Positions 1 to 10,760 of a stretch of 64,000 bases of DNA are shown here, in pieces. The position numbers were made by a program, and so were the translations under genes. The DNA comes from Portulaca oleracea. Its lineage: Eukaryota; Streptophyta; Magnoliopsida; Caryophyllales; Portulacaceae. Below the pieces are notes generated by a model. It was not told the DNA's origin and did no database searches. It saw nothing but the letters and a program-made list of their open reading frames with translations. The stretch covers positions 25,209,179 to 25,273,178 of the forward strand of contig CM055893.1 of NCBI GenBank assembly GCA_029582165.1, read 5' to 3'. Each line of letters begins with the position of its first letter. The stretch's first letter is position 1.

Positions 1-721
1 AAGCGCAAACGGGTCAACGTAGGTTGTTGGAATGGATGTACCTTCATTCTTTGGGTCATAACTCCTTCAATACAACTCTAATGGGTCTCAAATTATGGGA
101 ACTTAAAGTACACATCGAGAGCTTTCCATCGATATCTTGTGGGCCTAAAATGGAGTCCGGATGAAGAAGTTATGTGCGTTTGAAGTCAGCAGGGAAAAGC
201 AGCCCAGAACACCGTCGCGCCCGCGACGCTTTACTTCCCCTGGTTGTCGCGCCCAAGATAGGATTCGGACAGAACGTCGTTGCACCCGCGACGCCCCGCT
301 GCCTGGTTGCTGAAGCCGCACCAGTCGCCGTCCCAAACGCCCGTCGCGCCCGCGAACTACCTCCTCGCACCTGCAACCTCCTGCCTTGCTGCCGAGATTT
401 TGGAGTTTTACCCCCATTTTGTATAAATACCCCCCCCCCAATTATTTTTCACAGTTTTTTCATATTTGAATGTAATGCTTGGTATTGTAGGGTTTTTCCG
501 AACTTCCTCAAAAATCTTATTTACTTTATCTTTCCTTTAGTGATTATTTATTGGATTACCTATGACAAACATGGTGGGGTATTAGGCCTAGAGTTGTGAA
601 CTCTTCTTGCTCAAGGTCATATCCTTCCTCTGGGTGTACAAGGCCCTTGTTCATGAGAGTATTCATCATCTATCTTCACTCAAGCTAATCTTCACCAATC
701 CACGCGTACGGTAATGCTCCA
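1..721 (+). repeat. Partial 5' LTR of gypsy-type element R1
   Basis: This stretch aligns with 3231-4036, so it is the right-hand part of a 5' LTR whose left end lies outside the window. It carries a U3 stem-loop (57-174), a cluster of GTCGCGCCCGCGAC-like palindromes (208-375), a TATA box in GTATAAATACC (near 421) and an end at about 718-721 just before the primer site. It differs from the 3' copy by several small deletions, including one fewer palindrome unit, so the pair has diverged. The exact right end is uncertain because the 3' copy runs into a TA repeat. Confidence 0.85.
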
Positions 722-723
722 TT

Positions 724-735
724 TGGTATCAAAGC
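724..735 (+). other. Primer binding site, tRNA-Met type
   Basis: TGGTATCAAAGC lies 3 bases after the LTR end. It differs by one base from the common plant TGGTATCAGAGC site that pairs with the 3' end of initiator tRNA-Met. Minus-strand DNA synthesis would start here. Confidence 0.75.
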
Positions 736-1068
736 TGAAGGTTTGCATTAGCTTGAGTTTTATTCATTGTTCTTGCTAGTGTGTTCTCTAGTGTTGGTTT
801 TTGTGGATTGTATGCAAATATTGGTGATCCTCATTCCCTTTGCAATCAAAGATTTTTGGAATACATTGTATTATGTTTATATTTGTTGGATTTGAAGTCA
901 TTTGGAGCTTTGAGAAGAAGTTGGAAAATAGTGCACGCAAGGTGTTCGATGAAATGTCCAAGTGAGAAAAACACAAAGGACCCTTAGCCAAACACTATTG
1001 AACTATAAAAGAACCCCCGAACTCCACAAAACAACCCAAACACAATCTCCCTCACCCATGCTCTTGTT

Positions 1069-1563
1069 ATGGCCCTCATGCCGAGACTTGAGAGTCGATT
1101 CACGAACATTCAAAATACTCTTGATGGCCTCTTGACTCAAGTAAACAACATTACCATCAACCATCAGTATCGAACCTGTGACGAACGAAGAAGGTCCACT
1201 AGAAGCCATATCCGTCCTCCTCCTACCTATGAGCCAAGTGACGATGATAGAGGCTCATTTCGACACCATCATCGACGCGAAGCGGTTGAGAAGTTCCCAC
1301 GGAATGAATTCTATGATATCAAGATCAAAATTCCTGAATTCAATGGCAACACCGACCCCGAAGATTATCTTGAATGGGTCCAAATCTTCGATACGATTTT
1401 TGAAGCTGAGGATTATAGTGATGAACAAGCCTTCAAGATTGGTAGTTTGAAACTCATCAAGGTTGCATCGTTTTGGTTTGAGAATGTTAAGGCACAAAGA
1501 GCTAAGGAAGGTCGAGCAAAAGTCACCTCATGGACAAAACTAAAGCGATTGATGAATCGATGA
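1069..1563 (+). pseudogene. Retrotransposon gag, N-terminal part (R1)
   Basis: A 164-residue frame. Residues 85-164 match the retrotransposon-gag pattern of gypsy elements: an IPEFNGNTDPEDYLEW segment, then a conserved stretch ending in a SWTKLKR-like motif. Gag would form the particle that packages element RNA in the cytoplasm. The frame stops at TGA 1561-1563, but the next codons (FLPSTYKRE) are a normal gag continuation, so this is a point nonsense mutation. No zinc knuckle follows. The same frame resumes at 1744, which suggests one original protein. The start is the first ATG of the frame and is not otherwise supported. Confidence 0.8.
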
Positions 1564-1743
1564 TTCTTGCCTAGTACTTACAAGCGAGAGGTTAACCATG
1601 AACCCATTTCATCACTTGATGGGCAAAGAAGAGAGGATTCCTCCCGGAAGAAGTCATTCCACTGTTCCCCACTAACGGCCTTTACGTCCCAAAAATGTGT
1701 CAAAAGTAGACATGTGGGGCAAGATGCTTTGTAATGTCCGACA

Positions 1744-2775
1744 ATGGCTATGGTTGAAGCTTGGATTGAGGAATCTTTTGGTGTGGAGGAGCATACCAGT
1801 GACATGGTAGAAGAAGTTATCGAGCAAAACCTCCCTTCCACCCTTGAAAATTTTAAAAAGGTTGAGAAAGAGAAAAGTTCAATGAATGGGGTTATTGTCC
1901 TTGAGGCCGCTGAAGGGAAACCTCTTGAGCTACTTGAAGTACATAGTGAGCTTGATAAAGCTCCATGCCATGAGGAGGATGAGAACATAGATCTTGCCCT
2001 TCCTCTCGTCCCTATTGAAGAATCCCAACAAGAAGCTCCAATGATCATCTCGACATCGCTTTTTGAGGAGTCAAGCAACAATGAAGTTGTCACAAACACC
2101 TCTCAAGGCCTAGTTATTTATGATCTCCCATATCAGAAAAATGAGGTAACTTTAAACTCACCTATGAAATTCATTGAGAATTGCTTGGATGTTGGATATT
2201 GCGACATAAAGTCTTTGGGTGAGTCGTGCATGACCTTTGGGAGATATTGGTTGTTTGAGAATATTTGTTGGCGTGATAAGTTGTATAATGAGCATGTGAT
2301 ATCCTCAGTCGAAAGTTCTCTATGCTTGGATTTGAATGCTAAGAATCTTGGTGTTCGTTTTGTGTTTAGTGGCGAATTTGGGATTGGTAATGCCATGATT
2401 CTAGTTCAACCTAAGTTTCTGAGCTCTTCATTTGTGTTGTGCTTTGATGAAAATTGCTTGCATGTTGTCCGTTGTGATGTGAACTATTTGAGTATGCCAT
2501 ACATGATATTTGGGCATCATTGGTTATTCGAGAACGTGTTTTAGATCGGGTGCTATTGGAAATTTGGTATGCAATATTTGTGGGAGTGTTTGTTGAAAGA
2601 AGGTCACTTGCTGGAATGTGGTTATTTGAATTCCTTAGCCCCACATCAAATCAAACCTTGGGTGGGAAGTGATTTGAGGAACCTCCTATCGAGCGAAACA
2701 CGGGATGAGTGTGCTCTTGGTGATGACAAGCGATCCATTGCTTTGTCTTTACCGAGTGGCAAACTTATTTGAATT
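1744..2775 (+). pseudogene. C-terminal tail of the R1 frame, unknown function
   Basis: This is the same reading frame as the gag above, broken at about 1732 and again at 2542-2544. It can be read as 1744-2544 and 2569-2775. The first part is acidic and rich in E, D and S and resembles no pol domain I know. Around residues 135-265 there are two imperfect copies of a roughly 30-residue block, each with an ENCL start and a WLFEN end (LFENICW and LFENVF). With the gag part, the ancestral protein would have been about 570 residues. I do not recognise a function. It may be a fast-evolving extension of gag. Confidence 0.55.
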
Positions 2776-2830
2776 TCCTCCTTCCGTCCTTTGTCCTTCA
2801 CCCCCCTCATCCAGAATTCCTACTTCTTCA

Positions 2831-2849
2831 AGCAGGGGGGAGTTCACAG
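2831..2849 (+). other. Polypurine tract of R1
   Basis: AGCAGGGGGGAG lies just before the LTR start TGTGATCACG at 2850, the usual place for the plus-strand primer. The boundary is inferred from the TG start and cannot be checked against the truncated 5' LTR. Confidence 0.6.
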
Positions 2850-4034
2850 TGTGATCACGATCGGTTTGTTGGAGGGTTCAAGTAACGGGTGGCCGAACAA
2901 TGGAAAGTGTCTTCATTGTAACTCCCAAGAGTTGAGGGCAACTCTTTTTCAAGAAAGGGAGTATGGAGAGTATCGGGCTTGGGCCCGAACCCCAAAATTC
3001 ATGGCCTTCAAGTCTATCTGCACCCCCTCCCGAGAACACAAGCGAAACAACTCCAAGATCGGGTATGAAGTCCATTTCAAGGTGGACTCGGGGCCTTGGA
3101 GTCGTAGTCGGGTCATCACCGGGTGTGGTATCCACGACAAATGGGACCCCGGACCATAGAGTTGGAGCTACGGGTTCTCATCAGGACCTACTTCGGGCCT
3201 TTAAGAGGGTTTGATGTCCTTTGGCAAGAATAAGCGCAAACTGGTCAACGTAGGTTGTTTGAATGGATGTGCCTTCATTCATTGGGTCATAACTCCTGCA
3301 ATACAACTCTGATGGGTCTCAAATTTTGGGAGATTAAAGTACACACCGAGAGCTTTTCATCGATATCTTATGAGCCTAAAGTGAAGTCCGGATGAAGAAG
3401 TTATGCCCGTTTGAAATGGGTAGGGTAAAGCTACCCAAAACACCATAGCGCAAACGACGCTTTACTGGCCCCGGTAAAGCTACACAAGCACGTCTCGCTC
3501 GTGACCCCATGCTGCCCAGGTTGTCGCGCCCAAGACAGGATTCAAACAGAACGTCGTGGCACCCGTGACGCCCCGCTGCCCGGTTGCTGAAGCCGCACCA
3601 GTCGCTGTCCCAGACGCCCGTCGTGCCCGCGAACTACCTCGTCGCACCCGCGACCTCCTGCCTTGCTGCCGAGATTTTGGAGATTTACTGTTTTACCCCC
3701 ATTTTGTATAAATACCCCCATTAACTTGTTTTTCACATTTTTTTTTTTTTTGCAGATTTGAATGTAATGCTTGGTATTGTAGGGTTTTTCCCAACTTCCT
3801 CAAAAACTTTGTTTACTTTATCCAAGTAATTTGGTGGTGTTTCAAGTCATTCCTTTAGTGATTATTTAGTGGATTACCTATGATAATCATGGTGGGGTAT
3901 TAGGCCTAGAGTTGTGGACTCTCCTTGCTCAAGGTCATACCCTTACTTTGGGAGTTCAAGGCCCTTGTTCATGAGAGTATTCATCATCCATCTTTACTCA
4001 AGCTAATCTTCACCCATCCACGCGTACGGTAATG

Positions 4035-4036
<2 letters not shown>
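2850..4036 (+). repeat. 3' LTR of R1
   Basis: About 1187 bp. The right 800 bases match 1-721. It contains the stem-loop (3288-3405), a palindrome cluster (3440-3660) with one extra unit relative to the 5' LTR, and a TATA box in GTATAAATACC near 3708. The end merges into a TA microsatellite, so no TSD can be read. Confidence 0.8.

Positions 4037-4091
<55 letters not shown>
4037..4091. repeat. (TA)27 microsatellite
   Basis: An uninterrupted run of about 27 TA dinucleotides at the junction between the R1 3' LTR and the next gypsy relic. Coding read through it on the minus strand (alternating Y and I) is an artefact. Confidence 0.97.
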
Positions 4092-4093
<2 letters not shown>

Positions 4094-4850
4094 TCCCTTG
4101 AGGAGATTGTACTTGTGGGTTTGAAACCCCTATAAGTACCTGGATCCTCCTTTAAACGGATCATATGGCCGAGATTCAATTGTGTAGAGGGAGGGGTGGC
4201 TTTAAGCAAGCCGACAACCAAAACAAGACCAACCCCGAGGAGATGTTAGAGGTGGTCACTAACCCGAAGAGGAGAGCTAACATCCTGGAGGAGCATCCGA
4301 GTAGGCAAAGTTACAAAAGGGTGGAATCTCACCGTTCTAACCCCGCACCCTTTTAGCTTGACAAGAGACTATGCCCGAGCAACTAGTGGGGCAATCACGG
4401 ACAAGGACCGCCAAAGATTGTGACCTATAGGGCATGTGGGAAACCTGAGTATTATGCGAGGGACTGTTGGACGCTAGTGTGAACCGGCTGCTACAAGTGC
4501 GGTAGCCCTCAACATCAGGTGCGACAGTGCCCTCACCCCCTCCCCCCCAACACCAAGAGGGATTCAACAATGAGGGCACCAGGAACAAAGGAGCCCTGTC
4601 CTAGGGTAAACAGAATAGGGGAGGGTACAATGGGAACCTTGGAACGAAGCAGCAGAATCAAGGTGGCCCCAGCGGAAACCAGCTAAGCCAAGGGAGAGCC
4701 CCTAACCCACCACCACATCCTCAAAAGCACCAGGCACAACGTAACCCAAGAGGGCGAGTGTACGTGATGAGAAGAGAGTGAGGCTGATGTTGTGACTGGT
4801 ACCATCTCTCTCTACTTATATCATGCTTATGTGTTGTTTGTGCAAAGCCC
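4092..4850 (+). pseudogene. Gypsy gag-protease relic R2
   Basis: This holds the C-terminal part of a chromovirus-like gag, with stops. A basic stretch (4165-4356) is followed by a degenerate zinc knuckle (GKPEYYARDC, about 4435-4470) and a complete CX2CX4HX4C knuckle at 4489-4530 (CYKC...H...C). After a short linker, EADVVTGT near 4780-4800 is the usual lead-in to an aspartic protease, but sequence similarity stops before the DSG active site. No LTR is attached. The same EADVVTGT-like region is found in the large minus-strand element at 31.3-31.6 kb. Confidence 0.75.
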
Positions 4851-5414
4851 CTAAAAAATTAATTAGTTTCATGTGATGTTCTAGTCGGATAACTATTTCC
4901 ATTGACTTAATTACAATTGTGTTATTAATTCTGTTTATCACATTTGAACACTTAGGCCCGTAGGTTGGCGGAGTATTAATGAGTCATAATGTCAGGGGAA
5001 ACATTAGTTGGTCTAATTATTGTTTATCATGTGTCTTATCTTATTTAGTATTGTACGTTAATTATTTATGGAAATGATACAACCCTCCAAGGTATTATTA
5101 AACTTTTTTTTCTTCTTTCAAATTAACTAGTTTCAAATTCGAAAGTAAATCTTTTATTTTATACCTAAAGGAATTTTTTTACAAGATAAAGACCAAAAAA
5201 AATGACAAATTTAATTTGTATGGATTTCAAAGAATCTAGGGCAATCTCTATCAATATTTGTTACAAGATGAACAATAAAAATCATCTAATTCAGTCTCTG
5301 TTCTTGAAGGAGGGCTGGTGCAACTTGAATCTCAATCAAATTTATTTTTTAATCTTTAGAACAAACGACACATAAGTGTTTGTTGTTTAATTCAAGATAG
5401 TCTTCTTGAGAGTT
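4851..5414. other. AT-rich spacer, nothing recognised
   Basis: No reading frame of note, no repeat structure and no terminal motifs visible between the gypsy relic and the copia element. Confidence 0.5.
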
Positions 5415-5419
5415 AATTT

Positions 5420-6416
5420 TGTTAGAACCCCTCAAGGATGTTGCCTTGGCGACTGGATCAGTTTTGAATAAAAACCAAAATTCATTTAGCCAGAAAATCT
5501 GTGATACAAAAGAGGCTGAAAGACATTTACGTCAAGAAGCTGAAGGACATTTACGTGAAGCATCTCAAGGACGTTCATGTCAAGCACGAAAGATAAAAGG
5601 AACAGGGAAGTATTTCTGGAAACCAGCTACTCGATCCGTCCATTCTTATTTCTAACCAGACTAACCGATTGTAAACCTTGTTGTATAGGAAACAATTGTG
5701 AAGATATTAGAAGGATCAAGGATCGTGATTTACGGAGAAATCTTCCAAAAGAAGGAAAGGAAAATCGTCAATTCCGGAAAGACAAGCAAAGTGCAACGAA
5801 GGAAAAAATCATAAGCAATTCTGGAAAGACAAGCAGGATGCGTAGAAGGACTGAATAGATCCCCAACGAATACTACCTACAAGTTGCGCCCATAAATAGA
5901 TGAATTGAAGAACGAAGAAATTAACGATTGCTAATGAAGTAATCGGGTGTTACCAAAACAGAGGGTGCTTTGTTTTGAGCTCTTTTCTTCGTGGAGAAAA
6001 GTTGTATTCGGTGAGAAATTTGTGTTTGAGTGTAATCGATTCCTTAACGGAACTAGGATTTGATTGATACTCTTGTAATCGATTCCTAGAAGGACTTAGG
6101 ATCGATGAGTGTTTACACCAAATTTGTGGCTGGTGTGTGTTTCCCAGAAACTCTGTTCGAAGCTTCGTTGTTCGCTGTTCGCTGCAACCCTAAGGATGTT
6201 CACCTTAGGCAGTTGTCACATTCAAGCATATATTGTTCCAACGAAATAAAGAAGGTTATTCAGTTATCTCTTATTGTCCTTTATTTCAGCTTACCTTGGT
6301 TTATCTTAAGTTGAATCTTAATCTGAAAAGATTAAGAAACCCTAACGTCCTTTACCAGTGAGTATTTGTGCAGAGATTTTCATAATCCTATTCACCCCCC
6401 CTCTGGGGTTCTTTTA
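5420..6416 (+). repeat. 5' LTR of copia element R3
   Basis: 997 bp, starting TGTTAGAACC and ending TTCTTTTA immediately before AGTGGTATCAGAGC. It differs from the 3' LTR by a few per cent by eye. It includes two copies of a TGTAATCGATTCCT motif at about 6031 and 6074. Confidence 0.92.
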
Positions 6417-6418
6417 AG

Positions 6419-6430
6419 TGGTATCAGAGC
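6419..6430 (+). other. Primer binding site of R3, tRNA-Met
   Basis: TGGTATCAGAGC, the standard plant copia site complementary to initiator tRNA-Met, lies two bases after the 5' LTR. Confidence 0.9.
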
Positions 6431-6475
6431 CTGGTCCAATGAAGATTCAGAGACTAACTGCTCTGTGGTAAAGAT

Positions 6476-8138
6476 CATGGCTGGGATCGAAGATGGTGAT
6501 ATAGGGCAAGGACGTTGCTGAAACAGTCATCCTTTATTCAGAGGATCAAACTTTGCACACTGGAAGAAGCATATGAGGACATTCATCATGGATCAAGACT
6601 ATGACCTTTGGGACAAAATTGAGAATGGAGACTTTGTCCCCATGATCATTGATAGAGAAATCATGAAACCCAAACATAGATCCAAGTATTCTGCTAGAGA
6701 AGCAGAAAAGGCGGATAAAAATGCTAAAGCATTACATATCCTTTAATGTGGACTTGATTCTAATGAGTTTGAATTTATCTCTTGTTGTGATACAGCTAAA
6801 CAGGTGTGGGATACCTTAGTGACCACATATGAAGGAACGAGCCAAGTTCAAAGAATAAGGCGTGACAATTATGTTAAGCACTATGATCTCAAGTCCTTGG
6901 GGAATCCGTCAAGGACATGTACAAACGATTCACTGTCATAGTCAATAATCTCAAGTCCTTGGGGAAAACCAACTCCAATGAAAAAAAAGTTCACAAGGTC
7001 CTCATTTGTCTTACAAGAAAGAAATGGGAATCAAAGGTCACTACAATAGAGGAAGTTCACAATGTGAAAAATCTCCAATTAGATGACCTCATTGGAAAGC
7101 TTCTTGCTCATGAAATGCGTCTCCAGGAAGAGCAAAATGAAAAGGAAGACGTAGCCCATAAGGACATCTATGGTCCTAAAGACAATGATAAAAATTGGAT
7201 CTTGGCGTTGATGGCCAAGGATCTCAAGAAATCATGCAAGAAAAGTCATACCTCTAGAGGACCTTCATCCAAACAAATCAACCAAAGAGGTAATGACTCA
7301 TCAAATAATAGAACTAACACATTCTCTTATTTTTTTTTGTGGTAACCCAGATCACTTGATCAAGGACTGCCACTACCACAGAAAGAACAAAGAAAAGAGA
7401 AATCACATGGCCCTCATGGCCACTTGGAGTGATGATGAGGAGACTACTAGTCATTGCATCATGAGAAAAGACACCAGCGACACAGAGGAAGTTGGTGTAG
7501 CCAGTGATGACTACCAAGATAGTAACGAGGATGAATCAAGGGAAGTTACATTTGATGATCTCCTCACTTACCCTAAAAAGTACTTGGGAAAATCTCTGTT
7601 AAAGTTTACTGGACGGGAGACCAAGCATTTAAACAAGATTAGGTTACTAAAAGAAACCAACAAAGGCCTCAAGGAGTTCAATGAGAAAATGGAGAAATTG
7701 TGTGAAGGGCTTACCTCCAAGGTCGACATTCTCAAAGCTGAAATACTAGACCTCAAGGCCAACCTTGATGTTTGTCACAAATCTCTGGCTGAGGCAACCA
7801 AGCAACAAGAAAGAAATTGTCATCAAGGACATTCTGTCTCGCAAGATCAAGCTATCAGAACCAGGCAGCAAGGACGACACAAGGACCTTAATGAGCAGTA
7901 CCAAGGCCACGGATTTCACTCTAGACACCAAGAACGACACAACTATCTTGGGACAAGATATCAAGGTCATTTATCTCTTCCCAAGAGCAAATATGGTAAA
8001 CCTCACTACTTCAACCATTATCGTTCTAAAATTGTACAAGTTTGGGTTCCAAAAGGAACAAGACCTCTGAACACTGTTGGTACTAGTAGTCAAGAACCTA
8101 AATTTAATGTTATTTATGGATTGAGGAAGGGTGTCTAA
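6476..8138 (+). pseudogene. Copia gag with stops and a frameshift (R3)
   Basis: The N-terminal part has the copia gag signature (PLFRGSNFAHWK, then a D-x-x-LW pattern at about 6530-6620). One stop lies near 6745, and a rearranged stretch with a repeated TCAAGTCCTTGGGGAA lies near 6890-6965. The frame reopens at 6917-7345. A run of nine T residues near 7328 shifts the frame, and 7293-8138 continues with the second half of a zinc knuckle (CGNPDHLIKDC); its first cysteine is lost at the T run. A coiled coil follows (residues about 105-165 of the second part), then a QGH/RHQ-rich linker ending in VWVPKGT, the usual junction to pol. Pol is absent. Gag would build the cytoplasmic particle. Confidence 0.85.
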
Positions 8139-8481
8139 AGTTTTTGTAGGTATATTTAGCATCCAGGAGAGTGGATACTTAATGGAGCTTGGAGCACTCA
8201 AGGACATTACATCAGCAATAAAAACCCCTTAAGGACCTTGTCAGACCTAGGATCAAGGACCTTGACAAATGGATCTCCTTAAATAGCAATGTTATTGATT
8301 ATTTTAATCGCACATATTGAGGGGGAGAAGCCTCTCTTAGGACTAACAAGTTCATTAAGTTTTGCAGATTATTGGAGATGATTACAATATTAAGACGGAG
8401 TTCTCTAGACTTTTTTATAAAAGTCAAAAAGGGGGAGAAGTGGTGTAAATGAATTTTGCCTTTCATAAAAAAAGGGGAGAT
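8139..8481 (+). other. R3 3' untranslated part with repeated polypurine tracts
   Basis: Three G-rich purine tracts are visible: GAGGGGGAGAAG near 8319, AAAAAGGGGGAGAAG near 8427 and AAAAAAAGGGGAGA at 8467-8480. Only the last abuts the 3' LTR and is the likely plus-strand primer. Multiple tracts of this sort are a known mark of Sireviruses. Confidence 0.7.
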
Positions 8482-9480
8482 TGTTAGAACCCCTCAAGGA
8501 TGTTGCCTTGGCGACTGGATCAGTTTTGAATAAAAGTCAAAATTCATTTAGCCAGAAAATCTGTGATACGAAAGAGGCTGAAGGACATTTACGTCAAGAA
8601 GCTGAAGGACATTTACGTCAAGCATCTCAAGGACGTTCATGTCAAGCACGAAAGATAAAAGGAACAGGGAAGTATTTCTGGAAACCAGCTACTCGATCCC
8701 TCCATTGTTATTTCTAACAAGACTAACCGATTGTAAACCTTGTTGTATAGGAAACAATTGTGAAGATATTAGAAGGAACAAGGATCGTGATTTACGGAGA
8801 AATCTTCCAAAAGAAGGAAAGGAAAATCGTCAATTCCGGAAAGACAAGCAAAGTGCCAAGAAGGAAAAAATCACCATCAATTCTAGAAAGACAAGCAGGA
8901 TGCGTAGAAGGAAAGAATAGATCCCCAATAACTACTACCTACAAGTTGCGCCCATAAATAGATGAATTGAAGACTGAAGAAATTAACGATTCCAAGTGAA
9001 GTAATCGGGTGTTACCAAAATAGAGGGTGCTCTGTTTTGAGCTCTTTTCTTCATGTAGAAAAGTTGTATTCGGTGAGAAATTTGTGTTTGAGTGTAATCG
9101 ATTCCTTAACGGAACTAGGATTTGATTGATACTCTTGTAATCGATTCCTAGAAGGACTTAGGATCGATTAGTGTTTACACCAAATTTGTGGCTGGTGTGT
9201 GTTTCCCAGAAACTCTGTTCGAAGCTTCGTTGTTCGATGTTCGCTGCAACCCTAAGGACGTTCACCTTAGGCAGTTGTCACATTCAAGCATATATTGTTC
9301 CAACGAAATAAAGGAGGTTATTCAGTTATCTCTTATTGTCCTTTATTTCAACTTACCTTGGTTTATCTTAAGTTGAATCTTAATCTGAAATGATTAAGAA
9401 ACCCTAACGTCCTTTACTAGTGAGTATTTGTGCAGAAATTTTCATAACCCTATTCACCTCTCCCCTCTAGGGTTCTTTTA
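8482..9480 (+). repeat. 3' LTR of copia element R3
   Basis: 999 bp with the same ends as the 5' LTR, followed directly by the TSD AATTT. Confidence 0.92.
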
Positions 9481-9485
9481 AATTT

Positions 9486-10760
9486 TTTTTAGGGTCTGGC
9501 AGGGTCGCAAGCACACGGTGTACGGTGTAACACATCAAGGTTGATCCCACAGGGACTCAATCTAGCAACGCATTTAACTAGCCCTCTACTTGATTGCTAA
9601 GCTAGCAGAGTTTTTGCAAAGCTTTTAGAAAGTAATTAGAACTAATAATGCAGAGAAATTTATCTAGGATTCAATCAAGGAAGAAAGACTTCTAGGGAAA
9701 TGCTAACCTAGCAACGAGTTTGACTATTAGAACCTAGTTCGCAATCATTCATTCAGTCGAATCAAGAATCGATAACCATATGAATCCTACCACTCTTTCA
9801 ATGCTTAATAGAATTACTCTACTCAACCTAACAAACAACTTTCGTATACTTTTCAAGTTAATCAAAGTTGAATGTCTCAAATTATCCAGTTATCAAAGTG
9901 ATTCCCTAGTTTGCTATTCTTTTCTCAAATTTCACAAAACTAGGTAGAAAGGTTGGTAGTCGGATTATTCTAATTCACCTTTCAGTACTTCTCAGGTTAA
10001 TCTCAAATCATAAGCATTCAAGGCCTTACAAAATACTCATGAACATGAAGAACATAACCTTCTATTGATTTAAAACGAGAATTTAAGCACAAACCAAGTA
10101 CATCCTACCAAACTACATTGTTTCTGGTTGCAAAACCCTAGAATTCAAAGAATCTACTGACTCATGTTCAATGAAAGCATGAAACAAGTTTCAATCATCA
10201 TAATCAAACCTCAAAACAATGAAAGAATATGAAAAGAAAGAATCGAACGGCGAAGACACGACCCGTTGAGTCATTCGATCTCGGGGTGGAACTTTCTCCG
10301 CATATGCTGCTACTTTCTCCTCGAATTTTGGTTCTTGCCTCTCTTGGTTTGATTCAATATTGAATCTTGATTGAGGATGGTGAGAGTAAGTAATCGAAGG
10401 ATTAAAACTCTCTTTTTCCCCCTTGGGATGAATAATGAACGAACCTCTTGAAAAACTGCCTTTTCTCTTGTTTAATAGTGAACGAAAATGGCCGTCGCAG
10501 GATCCAGCAAGCCACCACGGTTCGTGGCAGCCTACCACGGTCTATAGAGCATGCCATGGTCTGTACATAGTCAGTGCTGGTTGTGTCGTTTCTTCTCTTG
10601 GCTACTGCGCATGATATAGAACCACCACGATCCGTGGTCTTCACCACGGTCTGACCGTGGTAAGCATTGCCCAACTGGTTCCTGCTCCGTTTCCCGTTAA
10701 ACTCGTGCCACGGTTTGGTAGTCAGCAGTGGAGGCCCGAGGTGCGTTTGACTTTGCTAAA
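9486..10760 (-). repeat. Old LTR relic, minus strand (R4)
   Basis: Read on the minus strand, the end at 9500-9560 (TCCCTGTGGGATCAACC then a GTGTTACACC stretch) resembles the R-U5 end of Tat/Athila-type LTRs in this window (CCTGTGGATTCGAC). Upstream on that strand lies a cluster of ACCACGG/CCGTGGT palindromes at 10500-10725, followed by a TATA-like TATTAAA at about 10469-10475. No primer site or reading frame of a retroelement could be placed, so limits are approximate. The copia element R3 adjoins or interrupts it. Confidence 0.45.

Larger units (their letters stand above)
1..4036 (+). mobile_element. Non-autonomous Ty3/gypsy-type LTR retrotransposon R1 (5' truncated by window)
   Basis: The order seen is LTR, tRNA-Met type primer site, a single decayed gag-plus-tail reading frame, purine tract and a second LTR. 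The internal part is only about 2.1 kb and has no protease, reverse transcriptase or integrase, so movement would have depended on enzymes from another element. The reading frame has three in-frame stops, and the LTR copies differ by substitutions and small indels, so the copy is old. The gypsy assignment rests on the retrotransposon-gag pattern and is an inference. Confidence 0.8.
5420..9480 (+). mobile_element. Gag-only Ty1/copia element R3 (Sirevirus-like)
   Basis: A complete structure: 5' LTR 5420-6416, internal part 6417-8481, 3' LTR 8482-9480. Both LTRs start TGTTAGAACCC and end GGTTCTTTTA, and are 997 and 999 bp. The 5-bp target duplication AATTT is present at 5415-5419 and 9481-9485. 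The inside has gag only; protease, integrase, RT and RNase H are missing. The coiled-coil gag and several GGGGGAG tracts near the 3' LTR recall Sireviruses. The frame is broken, so it is a dead non-autonomous copy that moved with enzymes made elsewhere. Confidence 0.88.

Noticed and set aside
208..375. Regularly repeated palindromes considered as a CRISPR-like array
   Set aside because: Spacing and sequence are irregular, the context is a plant LTR, and there are no cas genes; better seen as LTR promoter motifs.
1578..2099. 173-codon minus-strand frame inside R1
   Set aside because: A serine-rich mirror of the acidic plus-strand tail; the plus frame continues gag, so this is a shadow.
4092..4850. 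Possible third LTR element with its own TSD
   Set aside because: Only gag-protease coding traces are present; no LTR or TSD could be identified on either side.
5419..5858. Frames at the start of the R3 LTRs, also at 8481-8957
   Set aside because: Both copies lie in LTR U3 sequence, overlap in two frames and lack any domain; treated as non-coding.
9486..10760. tRNA or other RNA gene near the CCACGG palindromes
   Set aside because: No A/B box pair and no cloverleaf; the repeats fit LTR-type clusters elsewhere in the window.
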